Shown: positions 49,677 to 58,781 of the stretch, in pieces
Position numbering within the stretch: position 1 is the stretch's first letter
Layout of the letters: the number at the start of each line of letters is the position of its first letter
Assembly (NCBI GenBank): GCA_020849765.1
Contig: JADLAY010000006.1
Span: 62,001 to 126,000, forward strand
Direction of reading: 5' to 3'
Origin: Anaerolineae bacterium
GTDB lineage: Bacteria; Chloroflexota; Anaerolineae; Aggregatilineales; Phototrophicaceae
Length of the DNA: 64,000 bases
Made by a program: the position numbers and the translations under genes
The notes under the pieces: generated by a model
The model's input: the letters and a program-made list of their open reading frames with translations, nothing else
The model's database searches: none
Told to the model about the DNA's origin: nothing

Positions 49677-49838
49677 GATGGTTCTCCTTGCGTGATTTAC
49701 GGGTATGAAGCGGATTTTAACGCACGGTTATGGCAGGGTGTAGGTTAAGATGTGTCAGAGTCCGCGCGCCACATCTCAACGGCATCTTCCGGATTGTTAC
49801 AGATGCAAAACGATTTGTTTACGAAGCCTAAAGATTGC

Positions 49839-49867
49839 TTGTGCGTTTGAGGCACACAACCTATACT
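49839..49867 (+). promoter_or_regulatory. Candidate promoter of the FecR-kinase operon
   Basis: TTGTGC (49839-49844), 17 bp, TATACT (49862-49867), 33 bp before the FecR start. The -10 matches five of six consensus positions. Confidence 0.5.
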
Positions 49868-49900
49868 GAAGCGACATGCGCCATCACGAAATAGACCTAT

Positions 49901-50878
49901 ATGACACGTTCGCCGAAATTCCACGTCTACTGGCTGTTTGTGTGTCTTATGATTGTCATCCTCATGCCTGGCTTTGGCGCGTTGGCACAGCCGCAGGGAT
50001 TGGCGGCGACGCTCGAAGTGCTCGCCGCGGGCGTCGAGGTGCGCCGTGTCGATACGTCGAATTGGATTTCCGTCGCGGTCGAATCGATCGTCGGCGCCGG
50101 CGACACGATCCGCACGGACGACACCGGTCGGGCGCGCATCACCTTCTTTGCCGACGGCACCGATGTCGAACTCAGCCCGAACACCGAATTCGAGGTGACG
50201 CATTTCCAGGGCACCGACGACGCCTTCACGATTGAACTCGAAGTTTTCGCGGGCGAAACCTTGCAGCGGATCGGCCGGGCGCTGGGCGCGGACTCGCGCT
50301 ACGAGGTACAGACGCCGGTCATGACGCTGGCCGCGCGCGGGACGGTCTTCGCCATTCGTTCCGAGGGCGCCGAACGCACGGGGATGCTCGTGCTCGAAGG
50401 CACGGTCGGCGCCAGCCACGCGGACGAGTCCGAACAGGTGCCGGAAGCCCACGGCGTTCGCGCCGACGACGAGACCGGCCTGAGCGACGTCGTGCGCGCG
50501 AGCAGCTTCGCCGAACTGGACGCCGCGCTCGATGGCTGCGCCGTCAGCGTCGCCTATGACGACGACGTGAGCTTCAACGTGCGCGTGCAGCCATCCGGCG
50601 ATGCGCCGCGGGTGGGCACGCTGCTGCCGAGCGAGATTGAGCGCGTCTACGGCGTGACGGCGAGCGGCGGCTGGTACCGCGTCGGCTTCCGCGACGCCTA
50701 CGGCTGGATACGGTCGTCCGCGCTGGCGGTCGAGGGCGGCTGCGCCGGGCTGCGCGTGTTCGACGACGACACGCCGCCGGAGGACGCCGCGCTCTATTCG
50801 TCGCTGGGTGATGCGGTCACGCTCGACGATTTGCTGACGCCGCCGACGCCCATCGCCACGCCAGCTTCTTCCGGGTAA
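49901..50878 (+). CDS. Secreted FecR-domain protein with SH3b domain
   Basis: 325 residues. A signal peptide or membrane anchor (WLFVCLMIVILMPGFGALAQ) is followed by a FecR domain (about 40-175: VGAGDTIRTDDTGRARITFF, ADGTDVELSPNTEFEV, VQTPVMTLAARGTVFAIRSE) and an SH3b domain (about 210-285: VSFNVRVQPSGDAPRVGTLL, ASGGWYRVGFRDAYGWIRSS). The C-terminus is Pro/Thr-rich. FecR domains of this secreted kind sense or bind envelope components. It stops 4 bp before the kinase gene, so the two are co-translated. Confidence 0.88.
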   Translation: MTRSPKFHVYWLFVCLMIVILMPGFGALAQPQGLAATLEVLAAGVEVRRVDTSNWISVAVESIVGAGDTIRTDDTGRARITFFADGTDVELSPNTEFEVTHFQGTDDAFTIELEVFAGETLQRIGRALGADSRYEVQTPVMTLAARGTVFAIRSEGAERTGMLVLEGTVGASHADESEQVPEAHGVRADDETGLSDVVRASSFAELDAALDGCAVSVAYDDDVSFNVRVQPSGDAPRVGTLLPSEIERVYGVTASGGWYRVGFRDAYGWIRSSALAVEGGCAGLRVFDDDTPPEDAALYSSLGDAVTLDDLLTPPTPIATPASSG

Positions 50879-50882
50879 GACC

Positions 50883-53171
50883 TTGGAACGAGTCGCGAAG
50901 CTATCGCCTTTCGTCCTCCGAGGGTTATTCGGCGGCACGGTTGTGGGACTGCTGCTGCTGCTGGCCTATGGTCTCAGCCTGTTTCAGGGTCTGAGGTTAC
51001 GCTCGTCCGACACGCTGTTTGTGAGCAGCAACGTTTCAGACTCCGTCGTGGTCGTCGCCATCGACGACGCCAGCCTGCAGGCCTACGGCAGGACGCCCGC
51101 CGAGTGGCCGCGGACGCTGCATGCGCGCGCCATCCAGCGGCTGGCGGAGGCCGGGGCGCGCGTGATCGCCTACGAGCTGCTAATGCCGGAATCGACCCCG
51201 GACGACGACGACATGCGCGATGCCATCGAAGCTGCGCGCGCCTCTGATGCGCGGACGCGCTTCGTGATCGCAGCCGCCGGAACCGGCCTGCCGCACGTTG
51301 CCACCAGCGCCAGCGGCGTCCGCGTGATCGCGTTTCCGGCGCAGTTGGGGCCGGTGCGCGCGCTGGCCCAGGCCGTCGATTACGTCGGCGGCGTCAGCCT
51401 GCTGCCGGATGCGGATGGCGTCGTGCGGCGCCAGCCCTCGTTCAGCCTGATCAACTCACGTTTGTATCCGTCATTCAGCGTCGCCGCTTACCTGGCCTAC
51501 CTGCGCATCCCGCTGACGGAAGTCGAGCAGGTGCTGGATGCTGACGGCGACACGCTCTACATCACAGGCGACCGCGCACTGACGGTCGACAGTTACGGCC
51601 AGTGGGGGCAGGACTTCGCCAACACGCCGGGCAAGGGCTTCCCGGTCGTCTCGTTTCGCGACCTGATCGACGAGCGCGTCGACCCGGAGGCGCTGCGTGA
51701 CCGCGTCGTCGTCGTCGGCCTGCTCAACGCGACCGGAGTGCTCGACACGTACCAGACGCCGGTCACGCTCAGCGGCCAGGAGATGGCCGGGGTCGAGATC
51801 CAGGCGCATGCCATCGACAGCCTGATCCACAACACGGCGCGGACGGCGCAGACACCGGGCGCGATCGTGATCATGATCGTCGTGCTGTCATACGGCTCAG
51901 CGCTCCTCTACGAGCACCTGCGCACGTTCTGGAAGCCCGCCGCCATGATCGGGCTGCTGATCTTGTTCGCCGTTGTTGCCTCGTACGTGTTCACGCGCGA
52001 CCGGATCGTGGTCGACGTGTTTGACGGCGTGCTCGCGCTGGTGCTGACGACCATCGTCAGCGTGGCCGCCGCCGTCCGCCGCCAGTATTACCGGCGGCGC
52101 GACGCCGAGGTGACGGCGCTCATGTCCAACCGCGAGAAGGAGCGGCTCGAAAAGCTGCTCTTTGGCCTGCCGGTCAGCGTCGCCATCCTGGACAAGGACG
52201 GCATCGCCCTGCGCATCAACGAGGCGTTCGCATCGCTGCTGACACCGTTGGCGCTGCGCAATCAATGGTCACATCTGGCGGAGCGGTTGGAGCAATCCGG
52301 CATGGATACGGAGACGGCGGCCAAGCTGCGCGCCTCGCTCGACGACGGCAAGCGCTATACCGGCGAGATCATCCTGGATGCCAAGACCTACAACCTGACG
52401 ACGACCTGGCTTGACGATCTCAAGGAATGGATCGTCGTGCTGACGGACATCACGACGCTGGCCGAACTCAACCGGGTCAAGCGCGAAATGCTGCTCATGA
52501 TCGCGCACGATCTGCGCAACCCGCTGTCAACCGTCAACGTCTACGTGTACCAACTGCGCAAATTCCTGTTCGCCGAAGACGAGAAGGTGAGTAAGGTCAT
52601 CGACCACATCGAGAAGGCGTCGCACGTGATGCAGGCGATTCTGAGTGACGTGATCGACCTGGAGCAGATCCGCTCGCTCGAATTCCCGCGCTCCCCGGTC
52701 GACATGCGCCAGGTGATCCGCAGCGTAGCCGAGCGCTACGAACCTGACTGCACCGCCAAGAGCCAGACGATGACGCTCGACCTGAACGACGAGGCGCCGC
52801 CCGCCTTCGCCCACGAGGGGCAGATCAGCCAGGTGATCGCCAACCTGGTCAGCAACGCGGTCAAGTACACGCCAGCAAAAGGCACGATCACGCTGCGCCT
52901 GTACTCGGAGACGCCGACTCACCTGCGCATCGCCGTGCAGGATACCGGCATCGGCATTCCGGCGGATGAGCAGAGCAAACTGTTCGCCGAGTTCTATCGC
53001 GTGCGCACGCGCGCGACCAGCGACATCTCCGGCACCGGCCTCGGCCTGAGCATCGTCAAGTCGGTGGTCGAGCGGCATCAAGGCCGCGTCTGGTTCGAGA
53101 GCGTCGAGGGTAAGGGCACCACGTTCTATGTCGAGTTACCGGTGCGCGTCACCGATGCCGCCGCGAATTAG
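50883..53171 (+). CDS. CHASE2-domain membrane sensor histidine kinase
   Basis: 762 residues. A helix near 12-35, an extracytoplasmic CHASE2 domain (about 40-310: VVVVAIDDASLQAYGRTPAE, WPRTLHARAIQRLAEAGARV, VVVVGLLNATGVLDTYQTPV), three helices (about 320-395), a PAS-like domain (about 420-525), HisKA with the phospho-acceptor H542 (LMIAHDLRNPLSTVNVYVY) and HATPase_c (NLVSNAVKYTPAKGTITL, DTGIGIPADEQSKLFAEFYR, GTGLGLSIVKSVVERHQGRV). It starts at TTG 50883. No response regulator is encoded near it, so its partner is elsewhere. Flanked by two FecR/SH3b secreted proteins that could be its sensors. Confidence 0.93.
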   Translation: MERVAKLSPFVLRGLFGGTVVGLLLLLAYGLSLFQGLRLRSSDTLFVSSNVSDSVVVVAIDDASLQAYGRTPAEWPRTLHARAIQRLAEAGARVIAYELLMPESTPDDDDMRDAIEAARASDARTRFVIAAAGTGLPHVATSASGVRVIAFPAQLGPVRALAQAVDYVGGVSLLPDADGVVRRQPSFSLINSRLYPSFSVAAYLAYLRIPLTEVEQVLDADGDTLYITGDRALTVDSYGQWGQDFANTPGKGFPVVSFRDLIDERVDPEALRDRVVVVGLLNATGVLDTYQTPVTLSGQEMAGVEIQAHAIDSLIHNTARTAQTPGAIVIMIVVLSYGSALLYEHLRTFWKPAAMIGLLILFAVVASYVFTRDRIVVDVFDGVLALVLTTIVSVAAAVRRQYYRRRDAEVTALMSNREKERLEKLLFGLPVSVAILDKDGIALRINEAFASLLTPLALRNQWSHLAERLEQSGMDTETAAKLRASLDDGKRYTGEIILDAKTYNLTTTWLDDLKEWIVVLTDITTLAELNRVKREMLLMIAHDLRNPLSTVNVYVYQLRKFLFAEDEKVSKVIDHIEKASHVMQAILSDVIDLEQIRSLEFPRSPVDMRQVIRSVAERYEPDCTAKSQTMTLDLNDEAPPAFAHEGQISQVIANLVSNAVKYTPAKGTITLRLYSETPTHLRIAVQDTGIGIPADEQSKLFAEFYRVRTRATSDISGTGLGLSIVKSVVERHQGRVWFESVEGKGTTFYVELPVRVTDAAAN

Positions 53172-54135
53172 CCTGCTGCTGTGCGGGCTGCTCCTGCTCA
53201 CGGGTGGGCGGGCGGCGCGCGCACAGGACGGTTACGCGGCGGCGGCGCGCATCGTCAACCCCGGCGTGGCCTATCATCTGGATGGCACGGCGGGCACCGT
53301 CGCGCCGCGCGAGGATGCGGTGCTGGCCGTCTCGGCAGGGGACAGCCTGGAGACGGATCGCTCCGGGCGCGTCCTGCTCACCTTCGCCGAAGATCTCCAG
53401 ATTCTGCTGCTGCCGAGCAGCCGCCTGGAAGTGCTCGGCAACCGGCTGGCCGACGACGGGACGTATCAACTGCGGCTGCGCGTCGAGGGGCACACCGTCC
53501 AGCGCTTCGATTCAGCGGGCGCGCAGAAAATCGCGCTCAACATCGAGACCGAGCGCGGTGAAGTGCGGGCCGTGCGCGGCTGGTTCGCACTGTGGAGCGA
53601 CCTGGAGCGCTCGACGGTGATCACGGTGGCTGAAGGCAACGTCGACTTCGTGCCCACCTGGGGGCCGCCGCTCTATTCCGCGCAGGCCGCCGAGGGCATC
53701 GTCGCCGAACTCAACACGGCGCGCATCATCGACGTCACCGAACCCTATAACGGCGCACGCATGATCGGCCTGGCATCCGACTGCGTGGGGCACGTGCAGG
53801 TGGCGGGTGGCGTGCTCAACATCCGCGCGGGCACCAGCGTCGGCTATGCCATTATCGGCGACGTCCTCGACGGTGCGACGGTGCGCATCATGGGCATTAC
53901 CGAGGACGGTGATTGGTATCGCATCCAGCGCTACAGCGGCTTCGGCTGGCTGCTGACATCCGGCGTGCAGGCCGAGTGTCCGAATCTGCCGATCTACCCC
54001 AATCTCTCCGGCGAGAACAACCGCGAGCTGTTCGACGTCGAGCAGACGGAGATCGATCTGCTGGCCCCGTTCTACGGCCAGTTCGACGATGACGTCTGGT
54101 TCTACCGCTGGCGCGAACAGGCGGAGCCGGGCTGA
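53155..54135 (+). CDS. Secreted FecR-like protein with SH3b domain (second copy)
   Basis: 326 residues. The signal peptide (RISLLLCGLLLLTGGRAARA) ends before QDGY. The FecR-like domain (about 40-190: VSAGDSLETDRSGRVLLTFA, LPSSRLEVLGN, LNIETERGEVRAVRGWFALW) resembles the first gene at low identity; SH3b follows (VAGGVLNIRAGTSVGYAIIG, TEDGDWYRIQRYSGFGWLLT). It overlaps the kinase gene by 17 bp. So the operon is FecR - kinase - FecR. The repeated type suggests one input unit for two ligands or two compartments (inference). Confidence 0.86.
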   Translation: MPPRISLLLCGLLLLTGGRAARAQDGYAAAARIVNPGVAYHLDGTAGTVAPREDAVLAVSAGDSLETDRSGRVLLTFAEDLQILLLPSSRLEVLGNRLADDGTYQLRLRVEGHTVQRFDSAGAQKIALNIETERGEVRAVRGWFALWSDLERSTVITVAEGNVDFVPTWGPPLYSAQAAEGIVAELNTARIIDVTEPYNGARMIGLASDCVGHVQVAGGVLNIRAGTSVGYAIIGDVLDGATVRIMGITEDGDWYRIQRYSGFGWLLTSGVQAECPNLPIYPNLSGENNRELFDVEQTEIDLLAPFYGQFDDDVWFYRWREQAEPG

Positions 54136-54201
54136 TCCTCGTGTCGCGGATGGCCGTCAGTAGCATACAATGAGGTTGTCGGTCACAGAGAGACCATCGC
54201 T

Positions 54202-54930
54202 ATGCAGGAGCTACCGGGCACCTGGCTGCTGACCCAACGCGATAACACGCCGGATGCCTGGGCGGCGAATCGCCAGCACATGCTGACCGAGGCGCAGGCT
54301 GAGCGCATACGGACGCTGCACGAGAAGGCTCTGCTCGACCACTTGTTCCCACCCGGCCACTACACGCGCTGGAAGCTGGGTGAGCAGGCGCTGATCGGAC
54401 TGTTGGCGTTCCTGGCCTTGAACGCCGCGCCCGCCCAACCGACGCTTTTCACTATCCTCTTCTTCGCCCTGGGTTTCGTGTTTGCCGTTGCCTGGCGCAG
54501 CGCGCGCCCGCTCTCCTTGCCGCTGTTCAAGCCGCTGATCCTGCGTCCGTTGCAGCCGCTGCTGGCGACGATCAAGGCGGACGTGGTGCGCGACGACATC
54601 GCCTTGATTGTGGCTGAACCGGCGTATCGTGAGATCCGGGGAGATGACGGCGTCACGATCGAATTGAAGGTGCCGGGGCGTCGCTTCGGGGTCGATTTGG
54701 CGCTGGGGAACAGCCTGCGCGAAGTGGGCGGGCGCGTCGCCTGCGCCATACTGACGAGCTACACGCCGCCGCTGCTGCTCTCGGCGGCACCGCTGGCGGT
54801 CGCGAATGTGCCGTCTGACTCACAACTGGCGCAGGCCGTCGGCGTCAGCGACGATGGAGAGATCATCTATGAGGCGGATCTGCACGACGACATCCCCGAC
54901 GGGGACATGCGCACGCTAGGAGATGGGTGA
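54202..54930 (+). CDS. Unrecognised membrane protein, distant relative of the 58782-60993 family
   Basis: 242 residues. Two hydrophobic helices (LGEQALIGLLAFLALNAAPA and LFTILFFALGFVFAVAW, about 62-98) split a polar N-terminus from a C-terminal cytoplasmic-type domain. The end (LLLSAAPLAVANVPSDSQLA, QAVGVSDDGEIIYEADLHDD) lines up with HALSVEPLDVPIP...VVGVSSEGELVYADD of the three proteins at 58782-60993, so I infer common descent. No known family recognised. It stands downstream of the FecR operon with a 66-bp gap. Confidence 0.65.
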   Translation: MQELPGTWLLTQRDNTPDAWAANRQHMLTEAQAERIRTLHEKALLDHLFPPGHYTRWKLGEQALIGLLAFLALNAAPAQPTLFTILFFALGFVFAVAWRSARPLSLPLFKPLILRPLQPLLATIKADVVRDDIALIVAEPAYREIRGDDGVTIELKVPGRRFGVDLALGNSLREVGGRVACAILTSYTPPLLLSAAPLAVANVPSDSQLAQAVGVSDDGEIIYEADLHDDIPDGDMRTLGDG

Positions 54931-56862
54931 TCAGTCCGCGGCAAGGCGCACCGCAACCGCCCGATCGACCTTGCCGTTGGACGTGAGCGGCAGCGCCTCG
55001 ACGAAGCGCCAGGTACGCGGGACTTTGTAACCCGCCAGCCGCTCGCGCGCGAAGGCATCCAGGGTTTTGATCAACGTCTCATGTTCCCCCTCTCTGTTTA
55101 CGGAGAGGGGGCCAGGGGGTGAGGTGGTCACGATTAGCGCCGCGACCTGCTGGCCCCACTCGGCGCTCGGCAGGCCGACGACGCAGACTTCCGCCACGGC
55201 GGGATGCGCGCGCAGGACGGTCTCGACCTCCGCGGGGTAGACGTTCTCACCGCCGGTCACGATCAGGTCGCTGCGGCGGCTGACGACGAACAGGTCGCCG
55301 TCGGCGTCCAGGTAGCCGAGGTCGCCAGTGTGGAAGCCGTCCTGATAGGGCAGGCGCTCCGGCGTGCCCCACTTGGACAGTGGGATGTCCGGCGCAGGGT
55401 CGCCCAGGTAGCCGAGCATGACGTTCAAGCCCTGAACGACGATCTCGCCAACTTCGCCCGGCGGCACTCCCTTCCCCTCGCTATCGACAATCCGCACGCG
55501 CATGAAGGGCAGCGGGCGCCCGACGGTGCCGGGCTTAGCGCGCGCCTGATCCGGCAGGGCGGTGCAGACCTGCGACGCCGCCTCGGTCAAGCCGTAGGTC
55601 GTTGCCACGGGGAGTCCGCGTGCGTGGGCATCCGCCAGCAGATCCGCCGAGGCCGCCGCACCGCCGAGCAGAATCAGGCGGACGGAGGGGGGGAAAGGCG
55701 TGCTCAGTGCTCGGTGCTCGGTGCTCGGAATGGGGTACTCAGTACTCGGTACTGGGTGCTGGGTACGGGGTTCTGGGTGGGGAGTGCTCGGTGCTCGGTG
55801 CTTGGTGCTCGGAATGGGATACTCAGTACTCGGTACTGGGTGCTGGGTACTCGGTACTGGGTGCTGGGTACGGGGTTCTGGGTGGGGAGTGCTCGGTGCT
55901 CGGTGCTCAGTGCTCGGAATGGGGTACTGGGTACTCGATACTCGGTACTCGGATTGTAGTTCTGAGTTCTGTGCACTGAGTTCTGGGTGGGCGGGGCGCT
56001 GTTCTGCGGAGTCGTCGGTGTTTTCAGTTGACTGAGCACTGAGCACTGAGTACTGAGCACCAAGAATCCGATACAGCATCGTCGGGACGAGCGAGATGAG
56101 CGTGGCGTGGTGCTGAGTCGCGGCGGCGATCAGCGCGTCCGGCGTGAAGTGATCCATGACGATGACGGGGACGCGGCAGAGGCAGGCGCGCACGAGCATC
56201 GACAGCCCGCCGACGTGATAGAGCGGCAGCGTCAGCAGCCAGCGGTCGCCCGGCGGATTGCCGATGCGCAGCGTCGAGGCCATGGCCGCGTAGTAGAAGT
56301 TGTTGAAGGTCAACTGTGCGCCCTTGGGTTGGCCGCTCGTCCCGCTGGTGAAGAGGATGACGGCGACATCCAGGCGGGTGAATTCGGGGCTGGGATCGTC
56401 GGCGTTTGGGTGCGGGTCGGCGACGGGCAGCGATCCCATGTCGATGAAGTCGATGCGCTCTGTATTGCGATCCGGCGGCTCGATGGTGTAGGCCTTGGCG
56501 GGCTGACTGGTGAAATAATCAGCCGGGAGCGAGGCATCCGCCAGCACGACTTTGCACGCCGCCCGCCGCACCTGATCGGCGACTTCGCCCGCGGTCAGGC
56601 GCAGGTTGAGCGGCACGACCGTCGCCCCGCGCCGCCAGATGCCCCAGACGAGGGCGGCGTATTCGAAGCAGTTCGGCAGCAGCACGCCGACGCGGTCGCC
56701 GCGCTCGACCCCGGCCAGCGCCAGGCTGTCCGCCATCATCCCCGCGTAAGCGCTGAGGTCGGCGTAGGTCCAGGCGTTATCACCCTGGAGCAGGGCGGGT
56801 AAGCCCGGCGCATCGTGTGCGGTGGTCAGCAGCCAATCCGGTTGGGTAAAGCCTTTGGGCAT
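54931..56862 (-). CDS. AMP-forming acyl-CoA ligase (MenE/fatty-acyl type) carrying two repeat-derived insertions
   Basis: 643 residues, about 140 more than usual. Core motifs: VAVILFTSGTSGQPKGAQLT (P-loop), VPTMLYRILG, LILLGGAAASADLL, ATTYGLTEAASQVC, GFHTGDLGYLDADGDLFVVS, RRSDLIVTGGENVYPAEVET and the C-terminal K in LTSNGKVDRAVA. Between RILG and LILLGG, residues about 264-388 are encoded by a heptamer DNA array and read as PSTxxxx heptapeptides. A second insertion (about 576-593, TSPPGPLSVNREGEHET) comes from the GAGAGGGG repeat class. Both keep the frame. They fall in a loop and the interdomain region, so the enzyme may still fold. Start ATG 56862, with GAGG upstream. Confidence 0.85.
   Translation of the reverse strand: MPKGFTQPDWLLTTAHDAPGLPALLQGDNAWTYADLSAYAGMMADSLALAGVERGDRVGVLLPNCFEYAALVWGIWRRGATVVPLNLRLTAGEVADQVRRAACKVVLADASLPADYFTSQPAKAYTIEPPDRNTERIDFIDMGSLPVADPHPNADDPSPEFTRLDVAVILFTSGTSGQPKGAQLTFNNFYYAAMASTLRIGNPPGDRWLLTLPLYHVGGLSMLVRACLCRVPVIVMDHFTPDALIAAATQHHATLISLVPTMLYRILGAQYSVLSAQSTENTDDSAEQRPAHPELSAQNSELQSEYRVSSTQYPIPSTEHRAPSTPHPEPRTQHPVPSTQHPVPSTEYPIPSTKHRAPSTPHPEPRTQHPVPSTEYPIPSTEHRALSTPFPPSVRLILLGGAAASADLLADAHARGLPVATTYGLTEAASQVCTALPDQARAKPGTVGRPLPFMRVRIVDSEGKGVPPGEVGEIVVQGLNVMLGYLGDPAPDIPLSKWGTPERLPYQDGFHTGDLGYLDADGDLFVVSRRSDLIVTGGENVYPAEVETVLRAHPAVAEVCVVGLPSAEWGQQVAALIVTTSPPGPLSVNREGEHETLIKTLDAFARERLAGYKVPRTWRFVEALPLTSNGKVDRAVAVRLAAD
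55085..55131. repeat. GAGAGGGG-class repeat inside the acyl-CoA ligase gene
   Basis: CCCCCTCTCTGTTTACGGAG, GGGGGCCAGGGGGTGAGGTG: the same hairpin type as 3960-4012 and 25788-25858, here in frame within a coding region and adding about 16-18 residues. Confidence 0.7.
55697..56070. repeat. Large heptamer tandem array, RGTDCTS family, within a coding sequence
   Basis: About 50 units of 7 bp, mostly GGTACTG, GGTGCTC, GGTACTC, AGTGCTC, GGTTCTG. A marker unit GGAATGG recurs at 55727, 55811 and 55916, spaced 84 and 105 bp (12 and 15 units), which shows amplification in blocks of whole heptamers. Because 7 is not a multiple of 3 each unit is read in all three frames in turn, giving a heptapeptide period; the array has almost no stop codons in several frames of either strand. 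Confidence 0.9.
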
Positions 56863-56883
56863 CGTCAGTCCTCGTGCAAACGT

Positions 56884-56898
56884 GGGTATAATATACCC
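56884..56898. promoter_or_regulatory. Palindromic divergent promoter element
   Basis: GGGTATAATATACCC is a 15-bp palindrome (perfect around the central A) containing TATAAT on the plus strand. It lies in the 53-bp space between the divergent acyl-CoA ligase and Uma2 genes and may serve as operator or -10 box for both. Confidence 0.5.
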
Positions 56899-56915
56899 AG
56901 GCACAGAGTGCAGGG

Positions 56916-57479
56916 ATGGCAGATATGTCGGCACCATCGCAAGAGCGCATCTCCCAGGCGGAATTCAACCGCCTCGTGGCGCTGCCTGAAAACCAGGATC
57001 GCCATCTTGAGCTGTGGAACGGGGAGATTGTCGAAACCATGCCGAGACGTTTTCACGCCATCATCCAGAATCTGTTCGCGGCATTGTTCTTCAACTACCT
57101 TCAGCAGAACCCGATTGGAACCTCGTACACCGAATTTCAGATCCAGCTCGAAAACGAAGATTACGCGCCGATCCCGGACGTCTGCATCGTCCTGAAGGAA
57201 CGCGACGAACCTGCGGAAAACGACTACTTGCGCATCATGCCGGATCTGGTCGTCGAAATCCAATCCCCCGGCCAGTCCGACCAGTTCATGCGCGACAAGG
57301 CCGATTACTATCTCCAGCGCGGCTGCCGGATGGTCATCCTGGTCTACGAAAAGCCGGTGGTCGAAGCGCTGACGCCGACGACGCGCGCTTTGCTCCTGCC
57401 CGGGGAGACGCTGACCGGCGGTGACGTGCTGCCAGACTTCAGCCTGGAGATCGCCCGCATCTTCCCCGCTCGAGAGTGA
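56916..57479 (+). CDS. Uma2 family protein (PD-(D/E)XK fold)
   Basis: 187 residues: ERISQAEFNRLVALPENQDR, HLELWNGEIVETMPRRFHAI, APIPDVCIVLKERDEPAEND, MPDLVVEIQSPGQSDQFMRD, KADYYLQRGCRMVILVYEKP, GGDVLPDFSLEIARIFP. The D-x(n)-ExQ of the active site is present. It is a close paralogue of the gene at 62380. Start ATG 56916; ATG 56925 is possible. It is divergent from the acyl-CoA ligase. No methylase or toxin partner accompanies it. Confidence 0.9.
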   Translation: MADMSAPSQERISQAEFNRLVALPENQDRHLELWNGEIVETMPRRFHAIIQNLFAALFFNYLQQNPIGTSYTEFQIQLENEDYAPIPDVCIVLKERDEPAENDYLRIMPDLVVEIQSPGQSDQFMRDKADYYLQRGCRMVILVYEKPVVEALTPTTRALLLPGETLTGGDVLPDFSLEIARIFPARE

Positions 57480-57486
57480 CGCGTGC

Positions 57487-58674
57487 CTACAGCCGTCCAT
57501 CCGGCAGTTGATCCGCCTTGATCGCCGCGATTTGGGCGGCGGTGAAGGGCGGCTCGAACAGATCGACAGCCTCATGATAACAGCGGAACAGATCGATGAT
57601 GAAGTGCAGCCGGTCGGGTAGACGCGCCCAATCGACCGCGCCGCTGCCCTTGGTGCTGTCGCGCGTCGGGTCGATCCGGTCGAGGAATGCGAGCAGATCG
57701 GGCAGGGCGATCTGTCGGAGTGAAGGCGGGAACTCGGCGGGCACGTCCGCACCGAGGCGCAGGCGTACGCCATGCGGGAAGCCGATCGTCATCACGTACT
57801 CGGTGATGAGCAGATGCGCCCGGCGGCGCGCTTCCTCCAGCAGCGAGTCGATGGCGGCGTCGAGCGGGCTGGGGCGGTCGAACAGCCTGAGCAAGAACAG
57901 CCGCACGTGCGCCAGCCACGTCCGGCGCGGAAATAGCGCTTTGATCAGGCGCACGCGGAAAGGCCCGCGATTGACGAAGGCCGCATCGAGTGCCTCGGCG
58001 ATTTCCGGTTGCAAGCGCGTCTGCTCGTGGAAGCCGATCTCGATGTTGGCGAGCAGCATCAGCTCGGCGCGCGTTTTGGCATCGCTCTCGAACATGGCCG
58101 CATAGTAGCGGGTGAAGGCGCGGCGCAAATAGTCCTGGCCGTCCGGCGGCTCTCCCGGATGGAGATCCGCACAGAAGCGCGCCAGGTTATCCACATCGAA
58201 TACAGCATCTTGGGCGCAGGCGGCGACGAAGCGCGCGAACTCGCGGCCAATCTCCTCGTAGACCTTCTTGTTACCGCGCCCGACGGCCTCACTGGCGCGG
58301 TCGAAGGCGGCCAGCGGATTAAGCAGGTCGGCGAGCGTCTCCTGCACCTCGGCCTCATCCGCATGCGCGCCAAACGCCTGCGCGGAGGCGACCACGTCCC
58401 CCGCTGCCTGGGCGCTGGCGGGTGCCGACAGGATGATCCGTTCGAGCGCCCGTGCCAGATCTTCCTTGCGGATCGTCTGCCCGGCCTGCTTCGAGGCCCA
58501 GGTCGCGAACGTGCACCAATTGGCGCCGATGCCGGTGCGCGCCGTCATGACGACCGCCAGCTCGTGATAGCACTGCGTGATCCGCAGGTTACGGATCACC
58601 GCGTCGGGCAGGGCGGCGATCCGCTCGACATCGGCGACCGTCGGGATGGGATCGATTGCGGGCAGTCCGTTCAT
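57487..58674 (-). CDS. Conserved hypothetical protein
   Basis: 395 residues, mostly helical and acidic, no signal or membrane helix. Recognisable stretches: [40 protein letters not shown] (near 50), [81 protein letters not shown] segments are conserved in a family seen in actinobacteria and Chloroflexota, with no assigned function. The H-E pair in CYHEL and GFHEQ could bind metal, which is a guess. The ATG at 58674 lies in an ordinary context. Confidence 0.75.
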   Translation of the reverse strand: MNGLPAIDPIPTVADVERIAALPDAVIRNLRITQCYHELAVVMTARTGIGANWCTFATWASKQAGQTIRKEDLARALERIILSAPASAQAAGDVVASAQAFGAHADEAEVQETLADLLNPLAAFDRASEAVGRGNKKVYEEIGREFARFVAACAQDAVFDVDNLARFCADLHPGEPPDGQDYLRRAFTRYYAAMFESDAKTRAELMLLANIEIGFHEQTRLQPEIAEALDAAFVNRGPFRVRLIKALFPRRTWLAHVRLFLLRLFDRPSPLDAAIDSLLEEARRRAHLLITEYVMTIGFPHGVRLRLGADVPAEFPPSLRQIALPDLLAFLDRIDPTRDSTKGSGAVDWARLPDRLHFIIDLFRCYHEAVDLFEPPFTAAQIAAIKADQLPDGRL

Positions 58675-58781
58675 AGGCAGCTATTACCGGCGCCTGTAAT
58701 TCACAAATTTAAGGTCAGTTTCATCCTACAATAATAACTGTTACACGTGTTTTGCGCTGTGCGGGTCGTTGAGGGAACAGA

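Noticed and set aside
55204..56035. Long open frames on the plus strand across the acyl-CoA ligase
   Set aside because: They arise because the heptamer array has almost no stop codons in several frames; outside the array they show no protein motifs and the ligase frame is clearly coding.
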